From Salminus brasiliensis (lineage: Eukaryota > Chordata > Actinopteri > Characiformes > Bryconidae), in the NCBI RefSeq assembly GCF_030463535.1, contig NC_132879.1:47372094-47436093 (forward strand): a DNA stretch of 64,000 bases, given 5' to 3'. The notes below the pieces were generated by a model, which searched no databases, was not told the origin of the DNA, and saw only the letters and a program-made list of their open reading frames with translations. A program made the translations under genes and the position numbers. Shown one piece after another: positions 42,390 through 54,520 of the stretch; within the stretch, counting starts at the first letter, position 1, and each line of letters opens with the position of its first letter.

Positions 42390-43479
42390 ATGATAACTCA
42401 CTACCAGTCTTCTGTGAATGGTCCATATGGTATTAGCATAATCTTCCTGAGAAGAGTGCAGGCCAATTTAAAGAGCTCAACACAACTAAATCAACCCCAA
42501 ATTCAGCGCAATTTTAATAACTACTACAGAATTATTCAACCCCTTCGTCTCTAGTACTTAGTAGAGACCCTTCTACTGTTATGACCTGCTGCAAATATGA
42601 CGCATAGCCAGCCTTTGGCTACTACCACCTTAAACATGCAAGGGGACTAATTTTTGTCTGGGCAGCTTAAAATGCTTCATATTTATTTTAGGAATGCAGT
42701 TTGTTTTTTTCCCCAAAGCCAATGCCTGACAAACAGACCCATGGTGTTATTTAGAGAGGAAAAACCATTCAGAGCGCCATGACCTTTCTCCATTGTGTTA
42801 AACTAACACCCTGCTCTGTTCCACTCTTTCCCACCATCACTCTTTCTTGTTTTGAGGTGTTCTGCTTTTGTCGCCGGTGCATAGCAGAGTCACAGTGTGT
42901 TTCCAGTGGACTGGCTGTGTCCGGGGCCGCACCAGTGCAGCTGCGGATTGGCAGCAGCTTCCCCTTTTCCCTCCAATCCAGGCCATCTGGATGGAAAGTA
43001 TATGCTGTGTTTGTGATCAGAGCTGCCTGAAACAGGAAGCAGATTAGTGCTGTTTATCTCACTGTAGCATATTGACTCCCTGCTTGAAAGGGATGCTTTT
43101 GGATTTAAATGCCATCACTTTACTCTGTGTGTGCATGTGTGTGTGTGAGGGAGAGAGAGAAGTGATGATGTCTGTTTGGCTTTTAAATGATGTCCTTATC
43201 TTTCTTCCAGCTTTGAGTTGAAATATCCATCCAGCCTGCTATTCTGTTCTCATATTGAGAGAGAGAGAGAGAGCGAGAGCGCAAAAGGTAGAAGAGGTGT
43301 GTAGCCGGGCACCAGCTGGTGTGCTACACTACAGGCCAAAGTTATGGAATCAAAACATTTTGTAGCACATTTTCCTGGTTTGCATGGGTGCACTCTCACT
43401 ATAATGTGTTCAAGTGAAAGTTCTTCTCATTGAACACATCAGATTCAGCTGATTTAGCTTCATGAGCATTTTAAAAATA
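42390..43479. other. Non-coding flank between naf1 and the Tc1 element
   Basis: Contains a short (TG)n(GA)n patch at 43126-43160 and a (GA)n run at 43255-43280. A word group near 42570-42650 recurs at about 46650-46690 (tactaccaccttaaacatgc-like text), hinting at another old repeat. No exon recognised. Confidence 0.4.
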
Positions 43480-44754
43480 CACTGCTCAAATAAAGGGAAC
43501 ACTTAACACAATATAACTCCAAGTAAATCAAAAATCTGTGAAATCAAACTGTCCACTTAGGAAGCAACACTGATTGACAATCAATTTCACATGCTGTTGT
43601 GCAAATGGAATAGACAGATGGAAATTATTGGCAATTAGCAAGACACACTCAATGAAGGAGTGGTTCTGCAGGTGGGGACCACAGACCACTCCTCAGTACC
43701 TATGCTTTCTGGCTGATGTTTTGATCACTTTTGAATGTTGGTGGTGCTTTCACACTCGTGGTAGCATGAGACGGACTCTACAACCCACACAAGTGGGCGC
43801 TACCAGGAGACATGGCGGAGGCCGTAGGAGGGCAACAACCCAGCATGAGGATGGTATGAGGGCCCGATGTCCACAGAAGGGGGTTGTGCTCACAGCCCAA
43901 CACTGTGCAGGACGCTTGGCATTTGCCAGAGAACACCAGGATTGGCAAATTTGCCACTGGCGCCCTGTGCTCTTCACAGATGAAAGCAGGTTCACACTGA
44001 GCACGTGACACACGTGACAGAGTCTGGAGATGCCGTGGAGAGCGATCTGCTGCCTGCAACATCCTTCAGCATGACCGGTTCAGCAGTGGGTCAGTAATGG
44101 TGTGGGGTGGCATTTCTTTGGAGGGCCGCACTGCCCTCCATGTGCTCGCCAGAGGTAGCCTGACTGCCATTAGGTACTGAGATGAGATCCTCAGACCCCT
44201 TGTGAGACCATATGCTGGTGCGGTTGGCCCTGGGTTCCTCCTAATGCAGGACAATGATAGACCTCATGTGGCTGGAGTGTGTCAGCAGTTCCTGCAATAT
44301 GAAGGCATTGAAGCCATGGACTGGCCCGCCCGTTCCCCAGACCTGAATCCGATTGAGCACATCTGGGACATTGTGTCTCGCTCCATCCACCGTTACGTTG
44401 CACCACAGACTGTCCAGGAGTTGGCGGATGCTTTAGTCCAGGTCCGCCACCTCATCAGGAGCCTGCCCAGGCTTTGTAGGCACGTGGAGGCCACACACAA
44501 TACTGAGCCTCATTTTGACTTGTTTTAAGGACATCAAAGTTGGATCAGCCTGTAGTGTGTTTTTTCACATGTTGTGTGTGACTCCAAATCCAGGCCTCCA
44601 TTGGTTAATAAATTTGATTTCCATTGATGATTTTTGTGTGATTTTGTTGTCAGCACATTCAACTTTGTACAGAACAAAGTATTCAATGAGAATATTTTAT
44701 TCATTCAGATCTAGGATGTGTTATTTGAGTGTTCCCTTTATTTTTTGAGCAGTG
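43480..44754 (+). mobile_element. Near-complete Tc1-like transposon with TA target duplication
   Basis: Inverted ends cactgctcaaataaaggg and the reverse counterpart ccctttattttttgagcagtg are flanked by TA on both sides (43478-43479 and 44755-44756). It carries decayed transposase segments on the + strand: LFTDESRFTLST with the first catalytic Asp, QDNDRPHVAG with the second, and DLNPIEHIWD with the Glu. The middle of the gene lacks the DNA-binding half and has frameshifts and a shortened C-terminal helix region. The ends and text are well preserved, so it is a fairly recent non-autonomous copy. Confidence 0.92.
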
Positions 44755-44998
44755 TATATCAGTCGGAGCTGCAGTGAAGCTCTGTGAGAGATTCAGGTAG
44801 ATGTACACTTAAGAGGTTTAAGCAAACCCTATGGCTGTGCCCCAATTGTATACCAAACACTAATACTATAAGGTAAATACTTTGGCAGGGTTTTGTACTA
44901 ACAGGAAGTGATGAAGCGTTGTTATGCCAACATACATCACTACAACCTCTCCTGACACCGTCACTGCTGCACATGCATCGTTATCCATGTTTTTATTC

Positions 44999-46070
44999 TT
45001 CATAATTGTTCCAGGTGTGACTAGCTCCTCTAGAGACAGTTACTCCTAAGACGTCCCAATATTTTTGTTCATATAGTGTTTTAGGCTTGGGTTTGTTTGC
45101 ATCTGTTGAATTGTTTCTAGGTATTATATAAGGATAAAACCTATGAACCAACCTTTGCTGATTACTGGGATCAATTAAGATGAACACACCCTTGCCTAAT
45201 TACTGCCAGCCCTGGTGAACCTGAGCATCACTGAGATCATAGACATACATCTAGAACCTCTAGAATGGATCTGAGATTGCAGCAAACCACAGTAGGATGA
45301 GCCGTCATCTCCAAAACATGGAACAATGACGAGTCTTCCCAGAAGTAGCCAGCCTACCTCCTGGCGTGCAATGATGGCTTATCTGGGAAGTCATAAAACA
45401 GCCCAGATAAACAATTGAGGAACTACAGACCTTGCTCACCTCAGGTATGGTCATTGTTAAAATTGTAGCATTAAAAGGAGACTAGCCAAATGCAGTTGCA
45501 TCTGGCAATTCGTCCTTTCACAATAAGACCATCATACCAACAGTCAAACATGGTGGTGGTAGTGTAATGGTGTGGGGATGCCTAATCGATGTTGGTCCAG
45601 AATGTCCAGACCAGTCTATGATCTGAATCTGACAAAAACAAGTACACATTTAAATCGCTCAAAACAAACAGACGGAAGGTTTGGAGTAGCCAAGTCCTGT
45701 GTTTGTCAACCTTGGTCCTATTTATATTGTTCTTCTTTAACAATCCCACTTTAACTCAATACTGGGCTGTTAATGAGCTGATTAGTTGGATCAGTGTTTG
45801 ATGGAAGCAGGGACAACACTAACAAGTGCAGGGCAGTGGGCCTCCAAGACCAGGGTTGAGAAATTCAGTCCTAGTCTTGACTTGAACCCCTTTGACCTTA
45901 CAAGATCATTGAAAGCCCTCCAGTGCTTTTCAACAAAGTAATTCTGCAATAAACGGTTGTAGCTGTTGCTGGTGAAGGTGTCACTAATGGTAATTGAGCT
46001 TAAGGGGCTTTTAGTAACATGCAAAAACAGTAAACCAATAGCGGGCAAGTATTTTTCCCAGCACTGTGCA
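44999..46070. mobile_element. MITE A fragment followed by Tc1-like remnant
   Basis: 44999-45081 holds the right end of MITE family A (ttttgttcatatagtg). From about 45120 to 46070 the + strand shows decayed Tc1 text, for example acagtcaaacatggtggtgg and gtaatggtgtggggatgcct. The far end near 46040 (caagtatttttcccagcact) resembles a terminal region. No open transposase frame. Confidence 0.6.
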
Positions 46071-46499
46071 TGATTTCCAAATGTGTTTTTGCTGCTCATA
46101 TTCATTCTGTTCTGCCATTTTCATGATATTCCACATGCATTTATACTCACAGATTATACACACACACACACACACACATACACACATCTGCTCAGGCAGC
46201 AGAGATAATGATTGCACTCTATATGGTTTGGATATGACTTCGGCCACACACTTCCCTCAGACGCCATCCAGCAGGCTTTGGTTGCTTGGCAACTCCATAA
46301 AATGACGGTGATGCACGAAGGTGAACTTCATTGCTTTTTTTGAGCTTCAGTGAGTTGGCTGAATTATGCAACACCTCTGGGGCCATGCAGTCAATGTATT
46401 TTTAGAAATACATACTAGTACAGCTTACCTGCTGAATTCTGAGTTCATAGATAGACTGACAGATTGATGGACACTCACTAAAGAAGCACAACTGAACTG

Positions 46500-46780
46500 T
46501 ATAATTTATATAGGCTAGCTTTATTACAGAACATTCATTACATTACATTCATTTTTATATAATAGAGTAGGATAGAAGTGCTTTAATGGTTCTATAATGA
46601 GATTCCATATGAGATAACAGCAAGAATTCCTCACCATCCTCGTGCAACGGCATCTACAGGAGCCTGAAGTTACTACCACCTTACATGCAAGGGTATTAAT
46701 TCTTTATGGCATATGTATCTTAAAATAATAAAAAATAATAAAATAAAATAACAAAAAAATAAATAATGGGAAAGGATCTC
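46500..46780. other. AT-rich stretch before the minisatellite
   Basis: Poly-AT and (AAATAAT) text with no exon. It leads directly into the tandem repeats. Confidence 0.4.
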
Positions 46781-47460
46781 AAAGAAATCAAGAATGGATC
46801 TCAACGTAATGAGAAAGGATCTTAAAATATTGATAAAGTATCTTAATGAAAAATCATCTCATAATAATGAAAAATCATCTTAAAATATCGATAAACAATC
46901 TTAATGAAAAATTATCTAAAAATTATGAAAAATCATCTAAAAATGATGAAAGATCATCTTAAAAATATCGATAAAGAATCTTAATGAAAAATCATCTAAA
47001 AATGATGAAAGATCATCTTAAAATATCGATAAACAATCTTAATGAAAAATTATCTAAAAATGATGAAAAATCATCTAAAAATGATGAAAGATCATCTTAA
47101 AAATATCGATAAAGAATCTTAATGAAAAATCATCTCATAATAATGAAAAATCATCTTAAAATATCGATAAACAATCTTAATTAAAAATTATCTAAAAATG
47201 ATGAAAAATCATCTAAAAATGATGAAAGATCATCTTAAAAATATCGATAAAGAATCTTAATGAAAAATCATCTTAAAATGATGAAAAATCATCTTAAAAT
47301 ATCGATAAAGAATCTTATTAAAAATTATCTAAAAATGATGAAAAATCATCTTAAAATATCGATAAAGAATCTTAACGAAAAATCATCTCAAAATAAGAGA
47401 AATTATCTAGAAAAATCTAAAATGCATCTGAAAATATTGATAAAGTATCTTAGTATCTTA
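46781..47460. repeat. AT-rich minisatellite with ATATCGATAAA markers
   Basis: Imperfect tandem array of 18-19 base modules (gaaaaatcatctaaaaatgat type) punctuated by a longer module containing atatcgataaagaatctta. The ATATCGATAAA marker recurs about eight times at alternating spacings near 80 and 55-60 bases, showing a higher-order unit. Frames across it read Lys/Asn/His-rich repeats with no start context or splice evidence, so it is non-coding. Confidence 0.85.
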
Positions 47461-47804
47461 AAAGTCAAAATAATTATAATTATATAAACATTTTAAAATC
47501 TGAAAATAATGAGAAAGGCTCTGTATAAAGCTTTGTTCTGTATTGTCAGAGGGATGAGAAAGAAAAAATAATATAAATATAAAATATCAAGAAAGAATAA
47601 TAATGTAAAATCGTCTCAAAATATCAAGAACGTATCTCAACATAATGACATAGTAATTCACTTAATAATAAAATACAAATCACACACACACAAACACACA
47701 CTTCTCTGATGTTTCACATTTGTGTAGCTAGAGAGGATGAGGAGGGTGAAGAGGTGAACACGGCGCGGAGAGAGGAGACGAGTTATGAGCAGGGAGAGGA
47801 AGAG

Positions 47805-47831
47805 GGAGCGCAAGAGCAGGAGGGAGGGAGC

Positions 47832-47893
<62 letters not shown>

Positions 47894-47945
47894 AGAGAGA
47901 GAGAGAGAGAGGGGGGGGGGAGGACAGGGGGATACAGGGGGAAAC
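47805..47945. repeat. Purine-only (GA)n/(G)n tract
   Basis: A purine-dominated run of about 140 bases: GA repeats interrupted by GC, then two poly-G blocks separated by GA repeats. Such mirror-like purine tracts can form triplex or quadruplex structures. It lies immediately upstream of the CpG-rich stretch with the orphan exon. Confidence 0.85.
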
Positions 47946-48048
47946 AGCGGAGAGGTAATGAACAGCGAGCTGCTGGAGTATTAGCTGTGAGCGCTGAGCT
48001 GAGCTGAGCTGCAGGCTGATCTCATTAAAGGTGCGTAGAACAAACCAG

Positions 48049-48088
<40 letters not shown>

Positions 48089-48161
48089 AGATCGTGTGTG
48101 AAAAGTGGTCAGCGATGCAGTGCAGTGTTTGTCTCTGTATTGTCTGAGGGATGGAAGAGAA

Positions 48162-48197
<36 letters not shown>

Positions 48198-48306
48198 CAG
48201 AACGAAATACTAATTATTTAACTTGAAGTTTGTGTGTGTGTGTGTGTGTGTCAAAGGATGAAGCGACCGTTGCGACACGGTGTGCGTGGATCCTGAGGTT
48301 CCCTGC

Positions 48307-48339
<33 letters not shown>

Positions 48340-48446
48340 AGTGACTTTCTCAGCTCTGTCTCCGCTCCTGCTGCGTCGCCTGTGTGCGCGCGCGTGGACG
48401 TCTCTGATCCCCCTTCAACACTCCTAAGCCTGTCGCCACGACAACC
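47946..48446 (+). promoter_or_regulatory. Candidate promoter and 5' UTR of the orphan exon
   Basis: Contains a GAGCT repeat (gctgagctgagctgagctgc), a donor-like site at attaaag/gtgcgtag (48030), (TG)n at 48050-48087, (GA)n at 48160-48193, and CpG-rich sequence at 48255-48440. The mixture suits a TATA-less promoter, but no element here is diagnostic. Confidence 0.35.
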
Positions 48447-48501
48447 ATGGACTGCGGACTGCGTCTGCCGCCTGTCATCGAGGAGGTCATGGACCCTGCA
48501 G
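48447..48501 (+). CDS. Orphan first coding exon of an unidentified gene
   Basis: ATG in a strong Kozak context (acaaccATGG) opens 18 codons reading MDCGLRLPPVIEEVMDPA, then ends in phase 1 at the donor GCAG/gtgcgtg. It lies in a CpG-rich stretch (48.25-48.5 kb) unlike the AT-rich surroundings, typical of a vertebrate promoter-proximal first exon. I do not recognise the protein. RFX4, which maps to the same human chromosome arm region as HSP90B1, begins MHCGL but then differs, so I do not assign it. No matching downstream exon was found before 64000, implying a first intron longer than 15 kb if the exon is real. Confidence 0.45.
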
Positions 48502-49028
48502 GTGCGTGTGTGTGTGTGTGTGTGTGTACGTGTATGAGTCCCTAATGCATCTACAGGTACAGTTACCACTGCTATGGGCTGCACAGTACAGGCCTATCAG
48601 TAGGTGATCAGTATTGCTATTGACATGGCACTACAGAAGACTGCGATAAGAGCCACGGTTAAGTCTCTGTTCTTAACATCATGTGCTGTCAGATGTTCTG
48701 AGATGAGTTTCCGACGTGCTCTGATAGAGCCAGACGTTCATACGATCAGATAAACACCTAATAATCTGGGTCAGAACGGCTCCATCGCAGGTTCTCCAGT
48801 GCCTTGGCCGTATGGCAAACTACAGCATCAGCAACATAGGCGCAAGATGCTGTTTTGACCATGTTTGTGCAGCTCTAGTATCGTCTGCAGCTGTGTGGTG
48901 ATGCAGAAGAGCAGTCATGATGTCATTGTTTATATTCCTCTTGCTCCTTCTCCCGGTAACTTGGCTGCCTGTGAGACTGATGACTAGGATTAGCGGAGTG
49001 AATCTGTGTTAAAGGGCCAGAAAGAGGT

Positions 49029-49032
<4 letters not shown>

Positions 49033-49086
<54 letters not shown>

Positions 49087-49087
49087 G
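49033..49087. repeat. (GA)n microsatellite
   Basis: About 55 bases of GA with a few substitutions at the right edge. Nothing functional can be attached to it. Confidence 0.95.
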
Positions 49088-50002
49088 GAGAGAGACAGAC
49101 GGACGTGGACGGCCAGTCAATGTGTAGTGACACATTCCTCGGTTGTGACTCAGAGCAGATGGCTTGGCAGGCTCAGTGTGCCATGCCTAAAACTGCACCC
49201 TTCATTAGACTAGAAAATATTGGTCACCGCACAGGCAAGATGTAAGCTCCTAAATACAGAACAGCCTGCTGCTCAGAGACCACCGTGGCAACTTTGGTGG
49301 GAGATATTCTGGCTAAGCATGCAGGCAGTAGGCCTGGGCATGTGTACTCTACTCTACTGTTTCTGCTGTGGAGCAAAACTGGAGCCTAGTCCACAGGTGT
49401 GTTAGTATGTGTGTGCAATGTTGGTTATCTTGAGAAAACAACATTTTCTCATCCCGTCAAATCAACCTGTTTTCTTGAGATCACAAGATGACAGTACAGA
49501 ACTAACTTGTGGCCTTTACCTGCTACTTACTTGGCCATGCGTTTGCGTAGACAACCAGCTGCTTTGTGAACGTAACTACAAATATTGCGTCGGTTGTGCA
49601 CATCCTTAGAAATTGTCCATTCACAAACGGCAGGTGAGATACATGCAGAGACGGTAGGGGCAGCGCAAGTTTAGCAAAAGTTCTGGAAAATTCTGTTCTG
49701 GAAAGTAAAGATCCAACCCCAGATTATGTTCCAACTGCCTGGGCAACTCTGCTGCCCTCTACTGAAAGCCTCCAGTAACAAGCGTAGCACATAGGCAAGG
49801 ATGTGAACAGTTTAGAGATGGAAAATTCAGGTCCAGAAAGTAAAGATCTGCCCAGAGATTTTGTTCCAACTGTCAGGTAAGCTGAAGCAGAGCTGCCCAG
49901 GCAGTTAGAACAAAATCCTGGGTTGGATCTTTACTATCCATACTGACTTTTGTATTTGGCAGTAGGCTATCTAAGCCTGAAGGTGCTTTTAAGCTTAAAT
50001 GT

Positions 50003-50493
50003 AGGACACCCCTCCTAATAAATGCATTCAGCTACTTTTTATGCACACACACAGCTTGTCTATTTCCTATGAGGAAGAAGTATTGACAATAGAATAGGAC
50101 ATATATATATATATATACCTTTTGGCACCATGCCTAATACCAAGGGCCTGACTGGGTCAGAACATCTCCAAAGCATCAGTCATCTCATCATTACTTGTGG
50201 GGGGTTCCCGGTATTGAGCTGTGGAGCAATGATACTGTGTTCTCTGGAATGAAGGTTGGTGCTCCATCCAATACTTTTGGGATGAGTTGGGTGGTGATCA
50301 TTCAACATCCTGACCTCACTAATGCTGTTGTCGCTGAAAGCCCTCAAATCCTCACAGCAATGCTCCAAAATCTAGGAGAAAGCCTTCCCGAGACAGTTAC
50401 TCCAACAAAAGCAGGATACACATTTTTTTTAAATAGTCTCGATTTCGAAAAAAATGAGCAGGTGTCCAAATACTTTTGTCCATATAGTGTATT
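50003..50493 (-). mobile_element. MITE family A copy
   Basis: Runs from gacacccctcctaataaatg to aatacttttgtccatatagt with most internal landmarks, interrupted by a short TA tract at 50101-50118. Close to full length. Confidence 0.8.
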
Positions 50494-50988
50494 TTTTAAA
50501 TGAACAGGTTGCTCTGGATAAGAATTTTTTTAAATGCCTCAGATGTAAGTGTAAATATTAGCTTGGATGTATGTTTATGTGTGAGTGTGCCCTCCATAAG
50601 AACAAGCACTTTGCAGCCTATTCTTCGCGTCCAGTCTTTCAGTGTGTTTGATCAAAGAAAAGTCACTTGTGATCTTCAAAGGTTCTTTGCTCCCAAAATT
50701 GGAGCCTGAGCTCCTCCCACTGTTCTGTCTTTGTGCTTTGATTTAGGCTGAAGTGCCTCTCTCACCCACTTGGACTGATGTCTCACTGTATAACAGCATT
50801 ACACTGGTCTTTTATATACACGTGTGTATAGGCTCTGTGATATGGAACACTCTCAAGAGACACTGAGACAGAGAAAGGGGAAGATATGAGAGAAGGGAGA
50901 GAAATGATTAGGGGGTGAACTGAAGGAAAGTTGAATTGAGGCTGTATTTTATGGCTGTTGTTTCAGTGCTTAGGCCCCATTGTCCATA

Positions 50989-51021
<33 letters not shown>

Positions 51022-51345
51022 GCTCTCTCTATCTCTCACTCTCTCTTATGGGACTTTATCACTCTGCTGGCTCCAGAACTGATGACAGCTCCCACTGCTC
51101 TTCCTCTGTGGCACCCACATGTTTTATTCTGTATCGCATTCATATCTCCCTTGTCCACCCCCAGAATGCACACACTGTTCCCGAGTTCTGGCACCCACAT
51201 TCGAGTTTTAAACCCAAAGGTATAGCATAGTCACGACACACACACACACACACACACTCCTGAGTTCTGGCACTCATACATTCAAATTCCAAACCGTCTG
51301 AGAAACAGATAATAATGTAATATTTTTGAGGTTCAAAAAGTCACA

Positions 51346-51565
51346 AAAATATACATTACATGGACAAAAGTATTGGGACACCACCTCATTCATTGTTTCT
51401 TCTGAAATTGAAAGTATAAAAAAGAGTCTATCCAGCTTTTGTCGGAGTAGCTCTACTCTCCAGTTTTCTGGATATTTGAGAAATGCTGTGAGGATCTGAT
51501 TTGCATTCAGTGTCAAAAGTGAGGTCATGGTGAGGTCATACTGTTGGATGATCACCATGATCACT
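51346..51565 (+). mobile_element. MITE family A, left half
   Basis: Left terminal repeat acatggacaaaagtattggg, then ctgaaattgaaag, tccagttttctgg and tgaggtcatactgttggatg. The right half is absent. Confidence 0.75.
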
Positions 51566-54089
51566 CTTCACGTGAAGCATTGCACTTTTGCGCATGCTTG
51601 TCAGTTTAGGAGTGTGAACTGTATGGCCAACCTCTCTTATGCCTCGGATTTAAACGGGATATAAGATAGAGCTCTTTTCTGATTGGATGTCCTGAAGCAT
51701 GCCTCATTTAAAGAATACATCCACCCTCAATATTAGTGGCTCTCCAGCTTTCACAGCACATTCAAAAAATTGATTGGGTCGTTGATACGGAGCAAGCAGA
51801 GATGGGGCTTAGTGAGCAGCAGGCATGGCAGAAAGCAGCCAATCAAAGGCTTTTCTGCTTCAGCTGTCGCCATGGCAACCAGTGGGAGCACTACCGATCA
51901 GAAAGATGCTGACCAACACTATGCAATAGAGGGATGAATCCTAATTATTTTATAAGGCGGAGTTACGGACGCAGAGGAACTGAATTGTTAACCTCTAGAG
52001 GGCGCACTAGCTGGGTTTGAAACAGCAAAAGCGTATTTATTGCTTCAAAATGGCTTTTGCTGGACACATCGCTTCTTATACTCGAATGCCACAAGACGTA
52101 TGTGTGTGAAAATGCAGTAAGGGTGGGCGAGGATGTCTATTTTACATACCATGGGCAAAACGCATGACCTCGTTGGCATTTTATTCAACACTACATTGGA
52201 ATGTTAGCCATCGTTAGGCGTGAGCTGATGCTTTCTTGCTGGTGTACCTGGCTGATCGTGGTCTTCAGGCCTTAGTTGAGGGGACTAGGCCCTATTGGTC
52301 CATTTCCAGGGGCTCCAGATAGTCTTAATCTGGTCCTGACAAACACACACACATACATTTGTCTTGCTTCTGTATTTCTGAGCTCTGGCTGCCACATTCG
52401 AGTGCCGACCAACCCATTCTCAGCCATTCTCAAGCTCCATGACAACTGACCTAAAAAACCTGATGGATGCGTCCTGCCATCCTGTGTCTGACGGATCAGA
52501 CGTATCTTCCTCTAAATCAGACGTAGGTGTGTCAACAGTCTTATCTAAGCGGAGGAACCTACGTTTGTGAACTTTATCCTCTAAACCCATACAGAACCAG
52601 CAGGGCCTATCCACCTTTCCTTCCTCCCAGTTCTTGTGTCTTCCTCTTCCCCTTCCTCTGGACCTTTCTCCTTCCGCTGTTGCATAACACACTCCCCCCT
52701 CCTGTGAGGCTGCTATTTAGAGCGTCCTACAACGACAAGGAGTCGTCCATTTTTAGGGAAAGCAGATTTAGGGAGCCTAAATGCAGAGAGAAGGAAGGTA
52801 CATACACTGGAAAGGTGAGTGTATAACACACACAAAAACACACACACACATGCATACACACTAACAGAATGCAGAGGATTTCATAAGTTCTACAGTGGTT
52901 CAGTCAGAGTGCTGACTTGAGTTTATGGAGTTTGGAACTTTATGAACTTCTTTTGTTTTCGCTCTTCCTCCCCCCCCCCCCCCCCCTCTCTCTCTCTCTC
53001 TCTCACTCACTCACTCACTCTCTCGCCCCCCTGGCATTCTCTCTTCTTTCTTCTGCTTCATGTGGGGGTGCTGTGTGCTCGCTCCTGATAGAGCTTTTTG
53101 CTCTAGTGTGACTTTTCCAACAGGGATTAAGACTCTCAGTGAGCTTTCCACACTCCCTCAAACTACAAAACTAGTCCAAGAGTCGATTCCTCCACTCATG
53201 AAAGAGTCAGGCTCAACCTGCTCTGAGGGCCTTTTGTATCCGAATAGTATCTGAATACACTTTGACCAGATTTACACTTGCCATTAAAATGCGTCCCCGG
53301 TATGATCTGATGAGATCCGGTGTAAATAACACACCAACACGTACCTCATTTCCGTTTCACTTCCTGCAAACAACAGCACTGTCCGGCTCCGGGAGACTGT
53401 GAATAGTTCAGAGGAACAGTGGGGATTCTACAGCACCATGGAACAATAGATGGGTTGTGCACCTCCGTAACGGCTTTATTAGAAAATGCAACAGACTATT
53501 TAAACCGTGAGGCAACAAACCCTGTAATACTGCTCTCATCTACCAGTAAATAAGCACACGCATGACTGAGAGAGCAAGGGAGGTGAGAGGCCTGGATCAC
53601 AGTTACAATGACTCGTATTAACATTTAAAAAATGTTATTAAATGTGGACGAGATCCGTCCCTGTGTCTTGAGGGTGTTCACACCTGGCTTTTCATGCGGA
53701 CAACTGAAATCTGAACGTCATCCGATCACCAAAACTACATGTTCATGCCAGATGTAAACAGACTCGGGTCTGTTGAGTCTCAGAGGTTTCAGTATTTCTG
53801 ACAAAATGGCTCAAAGGATTAACGGAAAGGAGTCAAACAGCGCCCTCAAAGCTTACTTACAGCTTACTTATCAATGAAGGTGGAGCATTTTACCAAAAGT
53901 TTGTGGAACACAAAGTGTAAAGTAGTGCTGCTTCCTGACATTTTGGAGGACTTTGTCCTACAGTCGACCCATGTCTGCATGGGGGAAGGCTCAAAAGTTT
54001 TATGATGGCAAAATGGCTTACAATACTGCTAACTTTACCCAGCATGATTGCTAGTTAACAAGCTAAAGGATAAAGCTAAAGACTACCCA

Positions 54090-54520
54090 GCTGAAAAATC
54101 CAACCTAAGACCATCCTAAAACATTTCTGCTGGTAGCTGGTGTTGGATGGCCTGAGCTGGTCTTTGATGGTCAAGCTGGTAATCCAGATGAAAACATCCC
54201 CTGTGCTGGTATACAAGCTGGTTAACCTGCTCTGGACCAGCAGAGTGTACGTTGCATTTGATTTTGGTCATGTTTGTTAATGTTGGATGTCCAGCTTGGT
54301 GATGCAAGTCAACCAGCTAGGTGATGCTGGTCGTCCAGCATGGTCAAGCTTGGTCATCCTGGTTGTATTGGCCTGGTCTAGTTGATCATGCTTATAGACC
54401 AGCTAAACCATCAAATTCAACATTAGGTACTCTATGCTGGTCAAAAGCTGAAGCTGGTCAACCACCTTAACCAGCTTGACTTCCTTGAGCTGACCAGGCT
54501 GTTGTTAGTTGATATCCAAA
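54090..54520. repeat. CCAGC/GCTGG-rich repeat, uninterrupted copy
   Basis: Contains more than a dozen CCAGC or GCTGG words in both orientations, giving extensive self-complementarity. Matches the split copy at 11628-12040. No coding frame. Confidence 0.65.

Noticed and set aside
46781-47460. CRISPR-like direct repeats
   Set aside because: Eukaryotic AT-rich minisatellite: modules are imperfect, there are no unique spacers, and there are no cas genes.
47260-47487. Lys/Asn-rich protein from the minisatellite frame
   Set aside because: Pure tandem-repeat translation, without Kozak context, splice signals or flanking exons.
47709-47984. Glu/Arg-rich frame reading 'EREREREG'
   Set aside because: Translation of the purine tract; no splice or family evidence.
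48447-48501. Assignment of the orphan exon to rfx4
   Set aside because: Only the first residues are similar (MDCGL against MHCGL); the rest of the exon does not match.
52700-52815. Possible exon ending in a donor at 52815 (ggaaag/gtgagt)
   Set aside because: A good donor exists, but no acceptor, conserved reading or partner exon could be tied to it. A non-coding 5' exon cannot be excluded.
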